The notes under the pieces are model-generated. The model was given only the letters and a program-made list of their open reading frames with translations, was not told the origin of the DNA and did no database searches. From Rhizobium leguminosarum (GTDB taxonomy: Bacteria; Pseudomonadota; Alphaproteobacteria; Rhizobiales; Rhizobiaceae), in the NCBI RefSeq assembly GCF_001652265.1, contig NZ_LWBS01000305.1, positions 1 to 64,000 on the forward strand: a stretch of 64,000 nucleotides of DNA, given 5' to 3'. Shown in pieces: positions 18,689 to 26,690 of this stretch. Every line of letters starts with the position of its first letter. The stretch's first letter is position 1. Both the position numbers and the translations under genes were made by a program.

Positions 18689-19116
18689 GCAGCGCTGCCG
18701 TATTTCAGGCTTCCGAGGATATCGAGCACGAGCTCGCCGCCGATCTCGCTTTGGATGACCACGTCGATCGGCCGCCTGTCCTCCAGCATTGCATGCGGCC
18801 GAAACAGGAAATCGCGCGCCTCGGCCTCGGTCTGCCAGACATCGAGCGCCGATCCCCAGACGCGCGCCAGACGGGCGAGCTTTATGCCCTCGTCGGAGGA
18901 GAGCCGATGCTTGGACTTGCGCCGCTCATAGGTGGCCTTCGGAACGAGCCGGTATTTGAACTGGGTATCATCAGGCGCCAGAAGCAGCGCCATGCGATCA
19001 AGGGCCTTGACCGGCAAACCTTCCTCGATGCTGGAAAGCAGGCCAAAGGCCGAGCGCGACGCCGGTTCCCTGGCGGGCAGTCCGAGAACGTCGGCGATGA
19101 CTGCAAATCCCATCAT
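18685..19116 (-). CDS. Xre/MbcA/ParS-type antitoxin (DUF2384)
   Basis: 143 aa from ATG 19116, behind AAGGAG with 7-base spacing; a GTG at 19134 would place the ribosome-binding site inside the gene. The N-terminal half contains a helix-turn-helix-like segment (YRLVPKATYERRKSK). The C-terminal half is the toxin-binding DUF2384 domain (LARVWGSALDVWQTEAEARDFL...RPIDVVIQSEIGGELVLDILG). It neutralises the RES toxin encoded next and binds its own promoter. A perfect 10-bp inverted repeat lies just upstream. Confidence 0.9.
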   Translation of the reverse strand: MMGFAVIADVLGLPAREPASRSAFGLLSSIEEGLPVKALDRMALLLAPDDTQFKYRLVPKATYERRKSKHRLSSDEGIKLARLARVWGSALDVWQTEAEARDFLFRPHAMLEDRRPIDVVIQSEIGGELVLDILGSLKYGSAA

Positions 19117-19130
19117 GGCAAAGCTCCTTT

Positions 19131-19160
19131 TCACTTGAGGTTATATCTAGCCTCAAGTGA
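19131..19160. promoter_or_regulatory. Inverted-repeat operator of the Xre/RES operon
   Basis: TCACTTGAGG (19131-19140) and CCTCAAGTGA (19151-19160) are perfect 10-bp arms around a 10-base AT-rich spacer. On the minus strand the spacer contains TATAAC, a -10-like element. This is a good candidate for autorepression by the antitoxin. Confidence 0.65.
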
Positions 19161-19253
19161 TGCAATGTTCAAGGGCCATCCCGGCTTGTCTTCGGTAGCG
19201 GCGGATTGCCCTGCGCGCGGGAGATCGCTATCTTTCCTTGAGGCACACGAACA

Positions 19254-20126
19254 ATGAAGGAGGTTGCCTATGTCACCGCGGGACGCCTGATCCAGCAATA
19301 TCAACACTTCTGCCTTTCCAAGGGCATTGATTTCATACGCATCGAATCCGTACGGCCGCATGATGATACCACGCTCTTCTGCAGCGCTGGAATGCAGCAG
19401 TACAAACCTCTCTTCTCCGATCCCTCCCATAGTGGAACAGTCGCAAACAGCCAGGCTTGCCTGCGCATGGGTGACCTCGACGAGATCGGCGACGGAACCC
19501 ACCTTCTCCACTTCACCATGCTCGGCCTTTTCTCCTTCCGGAAATTGACCGTCGGCAACGCCATCGATTTCTGGCTCGAATTTCTGGGAACTCTGGGGCT
19601 CGTGCCGGATCATGTGACGATCCATCCCGACCGCCTGGTGGAATGGACGCCGCTCTATGGCGGGCGCGTGCCCATCATGCCGGATCCGGAATGCATGTGG
19701 AGCGATGGCAGCATCAGCGGATACTGCACCGAGTTCTATAAGGATGGCGTCGAGATCGGAAACATCGTCAATCCGCTCGGAACCTGCATCGACGTCGGCT
19801 TCGGCGCGGAACGTCTCGACATGATCGTCAACGGCACGCCGCAGGTCGATGCGCTGGGAACGCTGTGCGAGACGGTCATGACGATCGTGGAAAGCGGCTA
19901 CCGGCCGGGCAACAAGGAGCAAGGATATGTCTTGCGAAAACTGCTCCGTCGCATCCACAAGATGGGCGGCACGCTTGACCATCCCTTCTTCGCGGAAGAG
20001 GTCGAGCGCCAGAAGCGGCTGCGCGCCAAATATCTGCGTCTGCGTGATCGCCATTCCGAGATGAGTCCCGACTGGTGGTTCGACACCCATGGCATTGATC
20101 TCTCCGACATCAGTTTGGACGAGTAG
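19254..20126 (+). CDS. Stand-alone alanyl-tRNA-synthetase-like catalytic core
   Basis: 290 aa, against about 875 for AlaRS. It aligns by eye with the AlaRS aminoacylation domain: TTLFCSAGMQQYKPLF; a motif 2 region NSQACLRMGDLDEIGDGTHLLHFTMLGLFSF that keeps the Arg; motif 3 DVGFGAERLDMI with its Arg; then part of the tRNA-binding helical domain (GYVLRKLLRRIHKMGG) and WWFDTHGIDLSDI near the end. The editing and C-Ala domains are absent. It should still be able to form aminoacyl-adenylate, but tRNA charging is doubtful. It is not AlaX, which is an editing-domain protein. ATG 19254 is the only sensible in-frame start, with a weak GAGG 10 bases before it. It is followed by a terminator hairpin, so probably monocistronic. 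Biological role unknown. Confidence 0.82.
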   Translation: MKEVAYVTAGRLIQQYQHFCLSKGIDFIRIESVRPHDDTTLFCSAGMQQYKPLFSDPSHSGTVANSQACLRMGDLDEIGDGTHLLHFTMLGLFSFRKLTVGNAIDFWLEFLGTLGLVPDHVTIHPDRLVEWTPLYGGRVPIMPDPECMWSDGSISGYCTEFYKDGVEIGNIVNPLGTCIDVGFGAERLDMIVNGTPQVDALGTLCETVMTIVESGYRPGNKEQGYVLRKLLRRIHKMGGTLDHPFFAEEVERQKRLRAKYLRLRDRHSEMSPDWWFDTHGIDLSDISLDE

Positions 20127-20134
20127 CAACGGGC

Positions 20135-20166
20135 AAGGCCTCCCGCAGACAACATCGGGAGGCCTT
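20135..20166 (+). terminator. Terminator hairpin after the AlaRS-like gene
   Basis: AAGGCCTCCCG (20135-20145) pairs perfectly with CGGGAGGCCTT (20156-20166) over a 10-base loop, 9 bases after the stop codon. The T-run is short (CTTGT). Confidence 0.7.
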
Positions 20167-20363
20167 GTCAGATAGAGACAACGTCTCTCTTCGGCCACCC
20201 TTATTGCCGCGTTCCATCGGATCCGTCGCGGGAAACCGCGGCCAGGATGAGCTTTCGTTCCGTCCACTCTTTCCCCCGAAGATCGTTCTTTTGGAAATTC
20301 GTTCCTATCCATTCGCGTTAAACCATTTAATCTATAGACATAATTAATTGGAGAGAAGTTGCG

Positions 20364-21371
20364 ATGAGTGTTGAAAAGTCTGAAAACGGTCTCGGAAGAC
20401 GAGAGCTGCTGAAACTGTCTGCGGCGGCCGGGGTCGCCGGTGCATCGCTCATCGGACAGAAGCCGGCTTTTGCCGCGGGCGAAGAACTGTCGCTGAAAGG
20501 CAAGCGCATCGCCATCAGCGCAACCGGCACCGATCACTTCTTCGACCTGCAGGCCTATAATGCCCAGATCGAAGAAGTAAAGCGTCTCGGCGGCGAGCCG
20601 ATCGCCGTCGATGCCGGTCGCAATGACGGCAAGCTGGTCTCGCAGCTGCAGACGCTGATTGCCCAGAAGCCGGATGCGATCGTTCAAATCCTCGGCACGC
20701 TCAGCGTCATCGATCCCTGGCTGAAGAAGGCGCGCGATGCCGGGATCCCGGTTCTGACCGTGGACGTCGGCTCGACCAATTCGATCAACAACACCACCTC
20801 CGATAACTGGGGCATCGGCAAGGATCTGGCGCTGCAGCTCGTCTCTGATATCGGCGGCGAAGGCAATATCGTCGTCTTCAACGGCTTCTACGGCGTAACC
20901 CCCTGCGCGATCCGCTACGACCAGCTGGTCAATGTCGTCAAATATTTCCCGAAGGTGAAAATCCTCCAGCCGGAACTGCGCGACGTCATCCCGAATACCG
21001 TGCAGGACGCCTTCACGCAGATCACGGCGATCCTCAACAAATATCCGGAAAAGGGCTCGATCAAGGCGATCTGGTCAGCCTGGGACATCCCGCAGCTTGG
21101 CGCGACCCAGGCTTTGGCGGCGGCCGGGCGGACCGAGATCCGCACCTACGGTGTCGACGGCAGCCCGGAAGTGCTCCAGCTCATCGCCGATCCGAATTCG
21201 CCGGCCGGCGCCGATGTCGCGCAGCAGCCGGCGGAAATCGGCCGCACCGCCATCCGCAACGTCGCCAAGCTGCTCGCCGGCCAGACGCTGCCGCGCGAGA
21301 CCTATGTTCCGGCACTGCTCGCTAACAAGGCCAATGTCGGCGAAGTCACCAAGAAGCTCGGCATCGGCTGA
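20364..21371 (+). CDS. Ribose-class sugar ABC transporter substrate-binding protein, Tat leader
   Basis: 335 aa. The leader GRRELLKLSAAAGVAGAS is a twin-arginine signal cleaved probably after PAFAAG. The mature part is the periplasmic-binding-protein type 1 (LacI/RbsB-like) fold: KRIAISATGTDHFFDLQAYNAQIEEVKRLGGEPI, then IPVLTVDVGSTNS and YGVDGSPEVLQLI. It heads an SBP-ATPase-permease-permease operon of the CUT2 class, which imports monosaccharides or polyols. The ribosome-binding site is GGAGAGAAG. A hairpin separates it from the ATPase gene. Sugar specificity cannot be read from sequence. Confidence 0.92.
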   Translation: MSVEKSENGLGRRELLKLSAAAGVAGASLIGQKPAFAAGEELSLKGKRIAISATGTDHFFDLQAYNAQIEEVKRLGGEPIAVDAGRNDGKLVSQLQTLIAQKPDAIVQILGTLSVIDPWLKKARDAGIPVLTVDVGSTNSINNTTSDNWGIGKDLALQLVSDIGGEGNIVVFNGFYGVTPCAIRYDQLVNVVKYFPKVKILQPELRDVIPNTVQDAFTQITAILNKYPEKGSIKAIWSAWDIPQLGATQALAAAGRTEIRTYGVDGSPEVLQLIADPNSPAGADVAQQPAEIGRTAIRNVAKLLAGQTLPRETYVPALLANKANVGEVTKKLGIG

Positions 21372-21381
21372 CACTGAACAC

Positions 21382-21409
21382 GAGCGGTCCGGTCATCGCC
21401 GGATCGCTC
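21382..21409 (+). other. Hairpin between binding-protein and ATPase genes
   Basis: GAGCGGTCCGG (21382-21392) and CCGGATCGCTC (21399-21409) form an 11-bp stem with one G-T pair and a 6-base loop in the 65-base gap after the binding-protein stop. It probably sets the binding-protein to transporter ratio. Confidence 0.55.
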
Positions 21410-21436
21410 GCAATCTGCCCGCCCGGAGAGATCGAC

Positions 21437-22987
21437 ATGACGGCCATTTCGTTGAAGCAGCCGGTGACGGCACGCGACGACATCATCCGCTTTGAAGGCA
21501 TCGTCAAGCATTTCGGCGGCGCGCAGGCGCTTGCCGGTGTGTCGCTGATCGTCAGGCGCGGCACCATCCACGGTCTCGTCGGCCAGAACGGCGCCGGCAA
21601 GTCGACGCTGATCAAGCTGCTGGCCGGTCTTCATCAGCCGGATGGCGGCCGGATCGAGATCGAAGGACAAACATTCGACAGGCTGACGCCGCATCTTGCC
21701 GAAGAGCTCGGTATCCACTTCATTCACCAGGATCGGCTGCTGGTGCCGACCTTCACCGTTGGCGAAGCCCTGTTCCTTGGCCGGGAGCCGCGGATATCGG
21801 GCACGCCGTTCCTCGATCGCCGACTGATGCAGCGCCGCGCATCTGACATTCTCAACGACTATTTCGGTATCCGGTTGCCGAACGCCGCCTTGATCGGCGA
21901 ATTGTCGACGGCCGAAAAGCAGATCGTGCAAATCACCCGCGCGCTCCTCAATCAGCCGAAGGTGCTCGTCTTCGACGAGCCGACGGCCGCCTTGGTGCGC
22001 CGCGAGGCCGATATCCTCTTCCGGCTGATCCGCCGTCTGCGCGACGAGGGCGTCACCATCATCTATATCTCGCATTACCTGAACGAAATCGAAGAGCTCT
22101 GCGACCACGTCACCGTGCTGCGCAACGGGCTGGACGTCGCCTCCCTGCCGATCGGCGACACTTCGGCCAGCGCAATTGCCTGGCTGATGGTCGAGCGCGA
22201 CATCAAGGAGATGTTCCCGAAGCCGCAGGTGACGCCGGGCGAAGACATCCTCAAGGTCGAGCAGCTGTCGGCGCCGGGGAAATATAGCGACATCAGTTTC
22301 ACGCTTCGTCGCGGCGAGGTGCTCGGCCTCACCGGCCTGCTCGGCTCCGGCGCAAAGGAGCTGGTCCGCACGCTCTTCGGTCTGGAGACCCCGGCTTCCG
22401 GCCATATCGAGATCAGCGGCAAGGCTGCCCGTTTCACCAATCCCACCCAGGCGGCCGGCCGCGAAATCGCGCTGGTGCCGGAAGATCGGCGTCGCCACGG
22501 CGTCGCGCTCGACCTCAGCGTCGCGGAAAATATCAGCCTTTCGAGCCTTGGCCGCTTCACGCGTTTCGGCTTTCTCGATCGCAGACGCGAACAAAGAGAA
22601 GTCGACGCTCTGATTACGCGGCTGCAGGTGAAGACCAATGGGCGCAATGCCCTGCTGCGCACGCTTTCGGGCGGCAACCAGCAGAAGATCGCCATCGCCA
22701 AGTGGCTGAGCCGCCGTTCCGAGGTCTATCTCCTCGACGAGCCGACGGTTGGAGTCGATATCGGCTCCAAGGTCGAGATCTATACGCTGATCGGCGAACT
22801 CGCGGCGCGCGGCGCCGGCGTCATCGTGCTGTCTTCGGATCTGCCGGAACTCATCGGCATCACCGATCGCATCCTGGTGCTCTTCCGCGGCCGCGTGTCG
22901 CGGGAATTCATCTCGTCGGAGACCACGGCAGATGCGGTGCTCGCTCAATCGACCGGATCATTCGAGGGACAACGCCATGTCGGCTGA
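21437..22987 (+). CDS. Sugar ABC transporter ATPase, tandem domains (RbsA/MglA class)
   Basis: 516 aa with two nucleotide-binding domains. The first has Walker A GLVGQNGAGKSTLIKLL, signature LSTAEKQIVQITRAL and Walker B VLVFDEPTAAL. The second has a degenerate Walker A (LTGLLGSGAKELVRTLFG) but a strong signature LSGGNQQKIAIAKWL and DEPTVGVDIG. This asymmetry is normal for CUT2 ATPases. It overlaps the following permease gene by 11 bases. Confidence 0.95.
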   Translation: MTAISLKQPVTARDDIIRFEGIVKHFGGAQALAGVSLIVRRGTIHGLVGQNGAGKSTLIKLLAGLHQPDGGRIEIEGQTFDRLTPHLAEELGIHFIHQDRLLVPTFTVGEALFLGREPRISGTPFLDRRLMQRRASDILNDYFGIRLPNAALIGELSTAEKQIVQITRALLNQPKVLVFDEPTAALVRREADILFRLIRRLRDEGVTIIYISHYLNEIEELCDHVTVLRNGLDVASLPIGDTSASAIAWLMVERDIKEMFPKPQVTPGEDILKVEQLSAPGKYSDISFTLRRGEVLGLTGLLGSGAKELVRTLFGLETPASGHIEISGKAARFTNPTQAAGREIALVPEDRRRHGVALDLSVAENISLSSLGRFTRFGFLDRRREQREVDALITRLQVKTNGRNALLRTLSGGNQQKIAIAKWLSRRSEVYLLDEPTVGVDIGSKVEIYTLIGELAARGAGVIVLSSDLPELIGITDRILVLFRGRVSREFISSETTADAVLAQSTGSFEGQRHVG

Positions 22988-23996
22988 AGTGGAATTCGCG
23001 CCTTCCGGTTTTTCCGCTGCGGAACCGCCTCCCCGCCCGGCCGGCAATATTGCAGCGACCGCGTTGCGCTTCGGATCGCTGATCGCTTTCGCCGCCATCC
23101 TGATCATCTTTTCGCTGACAGCACCCTATTTCCTCAGCATCGGCAATATCGGCAACGTGCTTGGCCAATCGGCCATCTCCGGTGTGCTTGCCATCGGGTT
23201 GACGATCGTGCTGATTGCCGGCGGCTCCAATGTCGTCACCGGCGGCATCGACCTGTCGCTGGCTGCCAATATGGGCCTCAGCGCCGCCGTCTATGCGAGC
23301 CTGACGCAGCTCGGCTACGGCGATGCGACGGCGATTGCCGCGGCGATCCTCACCGGCGGGCTGATCGGTACGGTCAATGCCATTGCCGTCGTCTATGCCG
23401 GCATCGTGCCGCTGCTGGCCACGCTGGCCGTCATGAACGTCGTCGCCGGCCTGGAATTGGTGCTGACCGGCAATACGGTCCTGCCGGCCTCGACGCCTTT
23501 CCTGTCGGCGCTTTCGGCCTCGGATCCTTTCGGCATACCGGTTCTCGCCTATGTGCTCCTCGGTTTCACGGCCATCACCACGGCGATGGTGCAATATACC
23601 CCGCTCGGCCTGCGCCTCTATGCCGTCGGTGAGTTTCCGGATGCGGCGCGTGCCGCCGGTCTGCCGCTTCGCCGGCTGCTGGCCGGCGCCTTCGTCGCCA
23701 GCGGCGTCTCCGGCGGCGTCGCCGGCATCCTGTCGGTTTCCTATCTGAGCGGCAGCACGACCGGCGCCGGCGAGATGCTGTTGCCCGTCGTCGTGACGGC
23801 CCTGCTCGGCTCGGTCTTTTCGCGCCGGCTGGTTCCGACGATCACCGGGACGCTGCTTTCGGCCCTTTTGGTCGGCTTCCTGGTCAATGGTTTCCAGCTG
23901 CTGAACATTTCGAGCACGCTGGTCAGCGGCGTCCAGGGCGTTCTCATTCTCATCGTCGTTTCCGCGACCACGCTGCTGCGCCGACAGGAGGCCTGA
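22977..23996 (+). CDS. Sugar ABC transporter permease (RbsC class)
   Basis: 339 aa from ATG 22977, which lies inside the end of the ATPase gene; the earlier GTG or ATG codons are unlikely. It has a long cytoplasmic leader, then 8-10 spans including LIAFAAILIIFSLTAPYFLSIGNI and the CUT2 segment GGIDLSLAANMGLSAAVYA. The EAA-like loop is GEFPDAARAAGLPLRRLLAGAFVASGVSGGVAGIL. Two bases separate it from a second permease gene; the pair probably forms a heterodimeric channel. Confidence 0.93.
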   Translation: MSAEVEFAPSGFSAAEPPPRPAGNIAATALRFGSLIAFAAILIIFSLTAPYFLSIGNIGNVLGQSAISGVLAIGLTIVLIAGGSNVVTGGIDLSLAANMGLSAAVYASLTQLGYGDATAIAAAILTGGLIGTVNAIAVVYAGIVPLLATLAVMNVVAGLELVLTGNTVLPASTPFLSALSASDPFGIPVLAYVLLGFTAITTAMVQYTPLGLRLYAVGEFPDAARAAGLPLRRLLAGAFVASGVSGGVAGILSVSYLSGSTTGAGEMLLPVVVTALLGSVFSRRLVPTITGTLLSALLVGFLVNGFQLLNISSTLVSGVQGVLILIVVSATTLLRRQEA

Positions 23997-23998
23997 CC

Positions 23999-25000
23999 AT
24001 GTCGCTCCAGACCCCTACCCCCGCCAGCATCGGTTTGCCGCGTCTTATCGCCGGCGGCCTGGTGCGCTATGGCTTGATCCTTGCCCTGGTTGCGGTATTT
24101 GCCGCCTTTTCCCTAGCAACGCCGACATTCCTGACGCCGGCGAACCTGCAGAGCATCCTCGTCAACAATTTCACACTGCTTGCCATCGTCTCCGTCGCCA
24201 TGACCTTCACCGTCGCGTCGGGCGGCATCGATCTTTCGGTGGGAACGGCGATGGATTTCGCCAGCTTTGCCTTCGTCTCGCTCGTCCTCGCCGGGCAGCC
24301 GGTGGCAGTCGCCGCACTCGCAGGACTGGGCGCCGGCGCGTTCGTCGGTGCCTTCAACGCGCTCTTGATTTCCGGGATCGGCGTGTCGCCGTTCCTCGCC
24401 ACGCTCGGTACGCTGTTCATCGGCCGCAGCGTTCAACAGCTGCTGACCAATGGCGGCAATCCGGTCTATCTGCCGCCGAATGGGGTGCCGGAAGCCTTCC
24501 GTTTTCTCGGCCACGGCACGATCGCCGGCTTCCCGGTGCCGCTTGCCGCGGCCATCGTCGTCATCGCCGCTGCTGCCGTTGTTTTTGCCCGCACGCGTTT
24601 CGGCCGCGTCATCCTGTCGATCGGCATCCAGCCGGGCGTCGTGCGCTATTCCGGCATCGCCGCGCCGGCTCATGTCGCCGTGACTTTCATCCTGGTCGGG
24701 TTGATCGCGGCAATCGCCGGCCTGATCCTGACCGCAACCGTCACCACCTACATCCCCTCCTCGGGCAATGCCTTCCTGCTCAATGCCATCGGCGCGACCT
24801 TCATCGGCACGACGCTCAGCCCACTCGGACGGCCGAATGTCGGCGGGACCGTTCTTGGCGCGCTGTTGCTCAGCATCGTCGCCAATGGCCTGCTGCTGAC
24901 CGATCTGAACTTCTACTGGCAGCAGGTCGGCACGGGAACGCTGATCTTCGCCGTGCTCGCCCTGAGCTTCATCAACAGAAAGGCCGCCGGCGCCGCGTGA
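23999..25000 (+). CDS. Sugar ABC transporter permease (RbsC class), second subunit
   Basis: 333 aa. Membrane spans run throughout; VASGGIDLSVGTAMDFASFAFVSL is the CUT2 permease signature and SIGIQPGVVRYSGIAAPAHVAVTFILVG the coupling loop. It is the last gene of the operon and ends 37 bases before the convergent glpK stop. No enzyme gene belongs to this operon, so the imported sugar must be processed by genes elsewhere. Confidence 0.93.
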   Translation: MSLQTPTPASIGLPRLIAGGLVRYGLILALVAVFAAFSLATPTFLTPANLQSILVNNFTLLAIVSVAMTFTVASGGIDLSVGTAMDFASFAFVSLVLAGQPVAVAALAGLGAGAFVGAFNALLISGIGVSPFLATLGTLFIGRSVQQLLTNGGNPVYLPPNGVPEAFRFLGHGTIAGFPVPLAAAIVVIAAAAVVFARTRFGRVILSIGIQPGVVRYSGIAAPAHVAVTFILVGLIAAIAGLILTATVTTYIPSSGNAFLLNAIGATFIGTTLSPLGRPNVGGTVLGALLLSIVANGLLLTDLNFYWQQVGTGTLIFAVLALSFINRKAAGAA

Positions 25001-25037
25001 CAGAAGCCGCCATTGCGGTCGTATTCGGGGAGCTGCT

Positions 25038-26540
25038 CTACCCCGCCGAAGCGTCCGAAATCATCCTGGAGACGGCATTCTTCCAGCCGATGATCTTGAC
25101 CTGCCGATCGGTCTCGTCCATCGAAGGGCTGAAGCGGCGGTCGCAGGCCCAGGACTGCGCAAAATCCCGCTTGCCTGGCCAGATGCCGGCTTTCGAGCCG
25201 GCAAGCCAAGCTGCGCCAAGCGCCGTCGTCTCGCGGATCGCCGAGCGGTCGACAGGGTTTCCGGTCATGTCGGCCAGGCACTGCATCGTCCAATCCGAAG
25301 CCGCCATGCCGCCATCGACCCGCAGCACCGTTTCCAGCTGGTTGACGCCCCAGTCCCTCTTCATCGCCACCAGCAGATCGAGCGTCTGGTAGGCGACGGA
25401 TTCGAGCACGGCGCGGGCGAATTCCGCCGGCCCGCTGTTTCGCGTCAGACCGAAGATCGCGCCGCGCGCAGCCGGATCCCAATAGGGGGCGCCGAGGCCG
25501 GTGAAGGCCGGAACGATGTAGACCTGCTGTCCGGGATCGGCCTTGGCGGCAAGCACTCCCGCCTCCGACGCCTGGCCGATAATGCCGAGGCCGTCGCGCA
25601 GCCATTGCACGGCGGCGCCGGCGATGAAGATCGAGCCTTCGAGCGCATAGGTCGTCTCGCCGTCGAGCCGGCAGGCGATCGTCGTCAGCATCCGGTTCGA
25701 GGAGGAAACACGATCCCGGCCGGTGTTCAACAGGGCAAAGCAGCCGGTGCCATAGGTGGATTTCATCATGCCGGGCTCGAAGCAGGCGTTGCCCATGGCC
25801 GCTGCCTGCTGGTCGCCGGCGACCCCGAGGATCGGAAGTTCCGCGCCGAACAGCGCCTTGTCGACGCGGCCGAAATCATCGGCACATTCCTTGACTTCAG
25901 GAAGCATGGCCGCCGGAATGCGGAGAATGCCGAGAAGCTCCTCGTCCCAGGCACCGTCATCGATATTATAGAGCAGCGTTCTCGACGCATTGGTCGCATC
26001 GGTGGCATGCACGCGTCCATTAGTCAGATTGTAGATCAGCCAGCTGTCGATCGTGCCGAAGCAGACATCGCCGGCCTCGGCCTTCTCACGCAGGCCATCG
26101 ACGTTGTCGAGCAGCCAGCGCAGCTTCGTTCCGGAGAAATAGGGGTCGAGCAGCAGGCCGGTCTTGGCGCTGAACAGCTTCTCATATCCATCGGCCTTCA
26201 GGCTCTCGCACATTTCGGCCGTGCGCCTGTCCTGCCAGACGATCGCCCGGTGAAGCGGCGCGCCTGACCGTCGGTCCCAGATGACCGCCGTCTCGCGCTG
26301 ATTGGTAATGCCGATCGCGGCAATGTCGGCGGCATCAATACCGGCATCGGCGATCGCCCTGCGCACAGTATCGACGACGGATTGCCAGATTTCGGCGGCG
26401 TCATGCTCCACCCAGCCGGGCTGCGGATAATATTGGGTGATCTCAGTCTGCGCCGAGCCAGCCATTTTCATGTCGCCATCGAAGATGATCGCGCGCGATG
26501 ATGTCGTGCCCTGGTCGATCGAAAGAATATAGCCGCTCAT
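25038..26540 (-). CDS. glpK: Glycerol kinase
   Basis: 500 aa from ATG 26540. FGGY family kinase with [18 protein letters not shown] (ATP loop), [28 protein letters not shown] and [12 protein letters not shown]; the C-terminal [29 protein letters not shown] motif is diagnostic of glycerol kinase. It phosphorylates imported glycerol to sn-glycerol 3-phosphate, the substrate of GlpD encoded upstream. It is the last gene of the leftward glp operon, 150 bases after glpV with two hairpins between, so its expression may be lower than glpV. The length matches the family. Confidence 0.97.
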   Translation of the reverse strand: MSGYILSIDQGTTSSRAIIFDGDMKMAGSAQTEITQYYPQPGWVEHDAAEIWQSVVDTVRRAIADAGIDAADIAAIGITNQRETAVIWDRRSGAPLHRAIVWQDRRTAEMCESLKADGYEKLFSAKTGLLLDPYFSGTKLRWLLDNVDGLREKAEAGDVCFGTIDSWLIYNLTNGRVHATDATNASRTLLYNIDDGAWDEELLGILRIPAAMLPEVKECADDFGRVDKALFGAELPILGVAGDQQAAAMGNACFEPGMMKSTYGTGCFALLNTGRDRVSSSNRMLTTIACRLDGETTYALEGSIFIAGAAVQWLRDGLGIIGQASEAGVLAAKADPGQQVYIVPAFTGLGAPYWDPAARGAIFGLTRNSGPAEFARAVLESVAYQTLDLLVAMKRDWGVNQLETVLRVDGGMAASDWTMQCLADMTGNPVDRSAIRETTALGAAWLAGSKAGIWPGKRDFAQSWACDRRFSPSMDETDRQVKIIGWKNAVSRMISDASAG

Positions 26541-26621
26541 ATCCGTCTCCGGCTCGCACGAAACCGCTCCGCCCGGCAAAGAGGGCGGATGCGGAGATTT
26601 CATGAGAGAAAGATTGTGGGT

Positions 26622-26680
26622 GCCACCGGCTTGCGGCCGGTGGCGGGAAGTGATGGCCGGAAGCCTCGTTGCCTCCGGCC
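26622..26680 (-). other. Two tandem hairpins between glpV and glpK
   Basis: GCCACCGGC (26622-26630) with GCCGGTGGC (26636-26644), and GGCCGGA (26655-26661) with TCCGGCC (26674-26680). Both are perfect stems in the gap right after the glpV stop codon. Neither has a T-run. They probably protect the upstream mRNA and reduce readthrough into glpK. Confidence 0.55.
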
Positions 26681-26690
26681 GAGGTCCGCC

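Noticed and set aside
19131..20687. 518-codon minus-strand open frame
   Set aside because: Antisense to the AlaRS-like gene, where motif conservation shows the real frame.
21302..22948. 548-codon minus-strand open frame
   Set aside because: Antisense to the tandem ATPase gene whose Walker motifs are clear.
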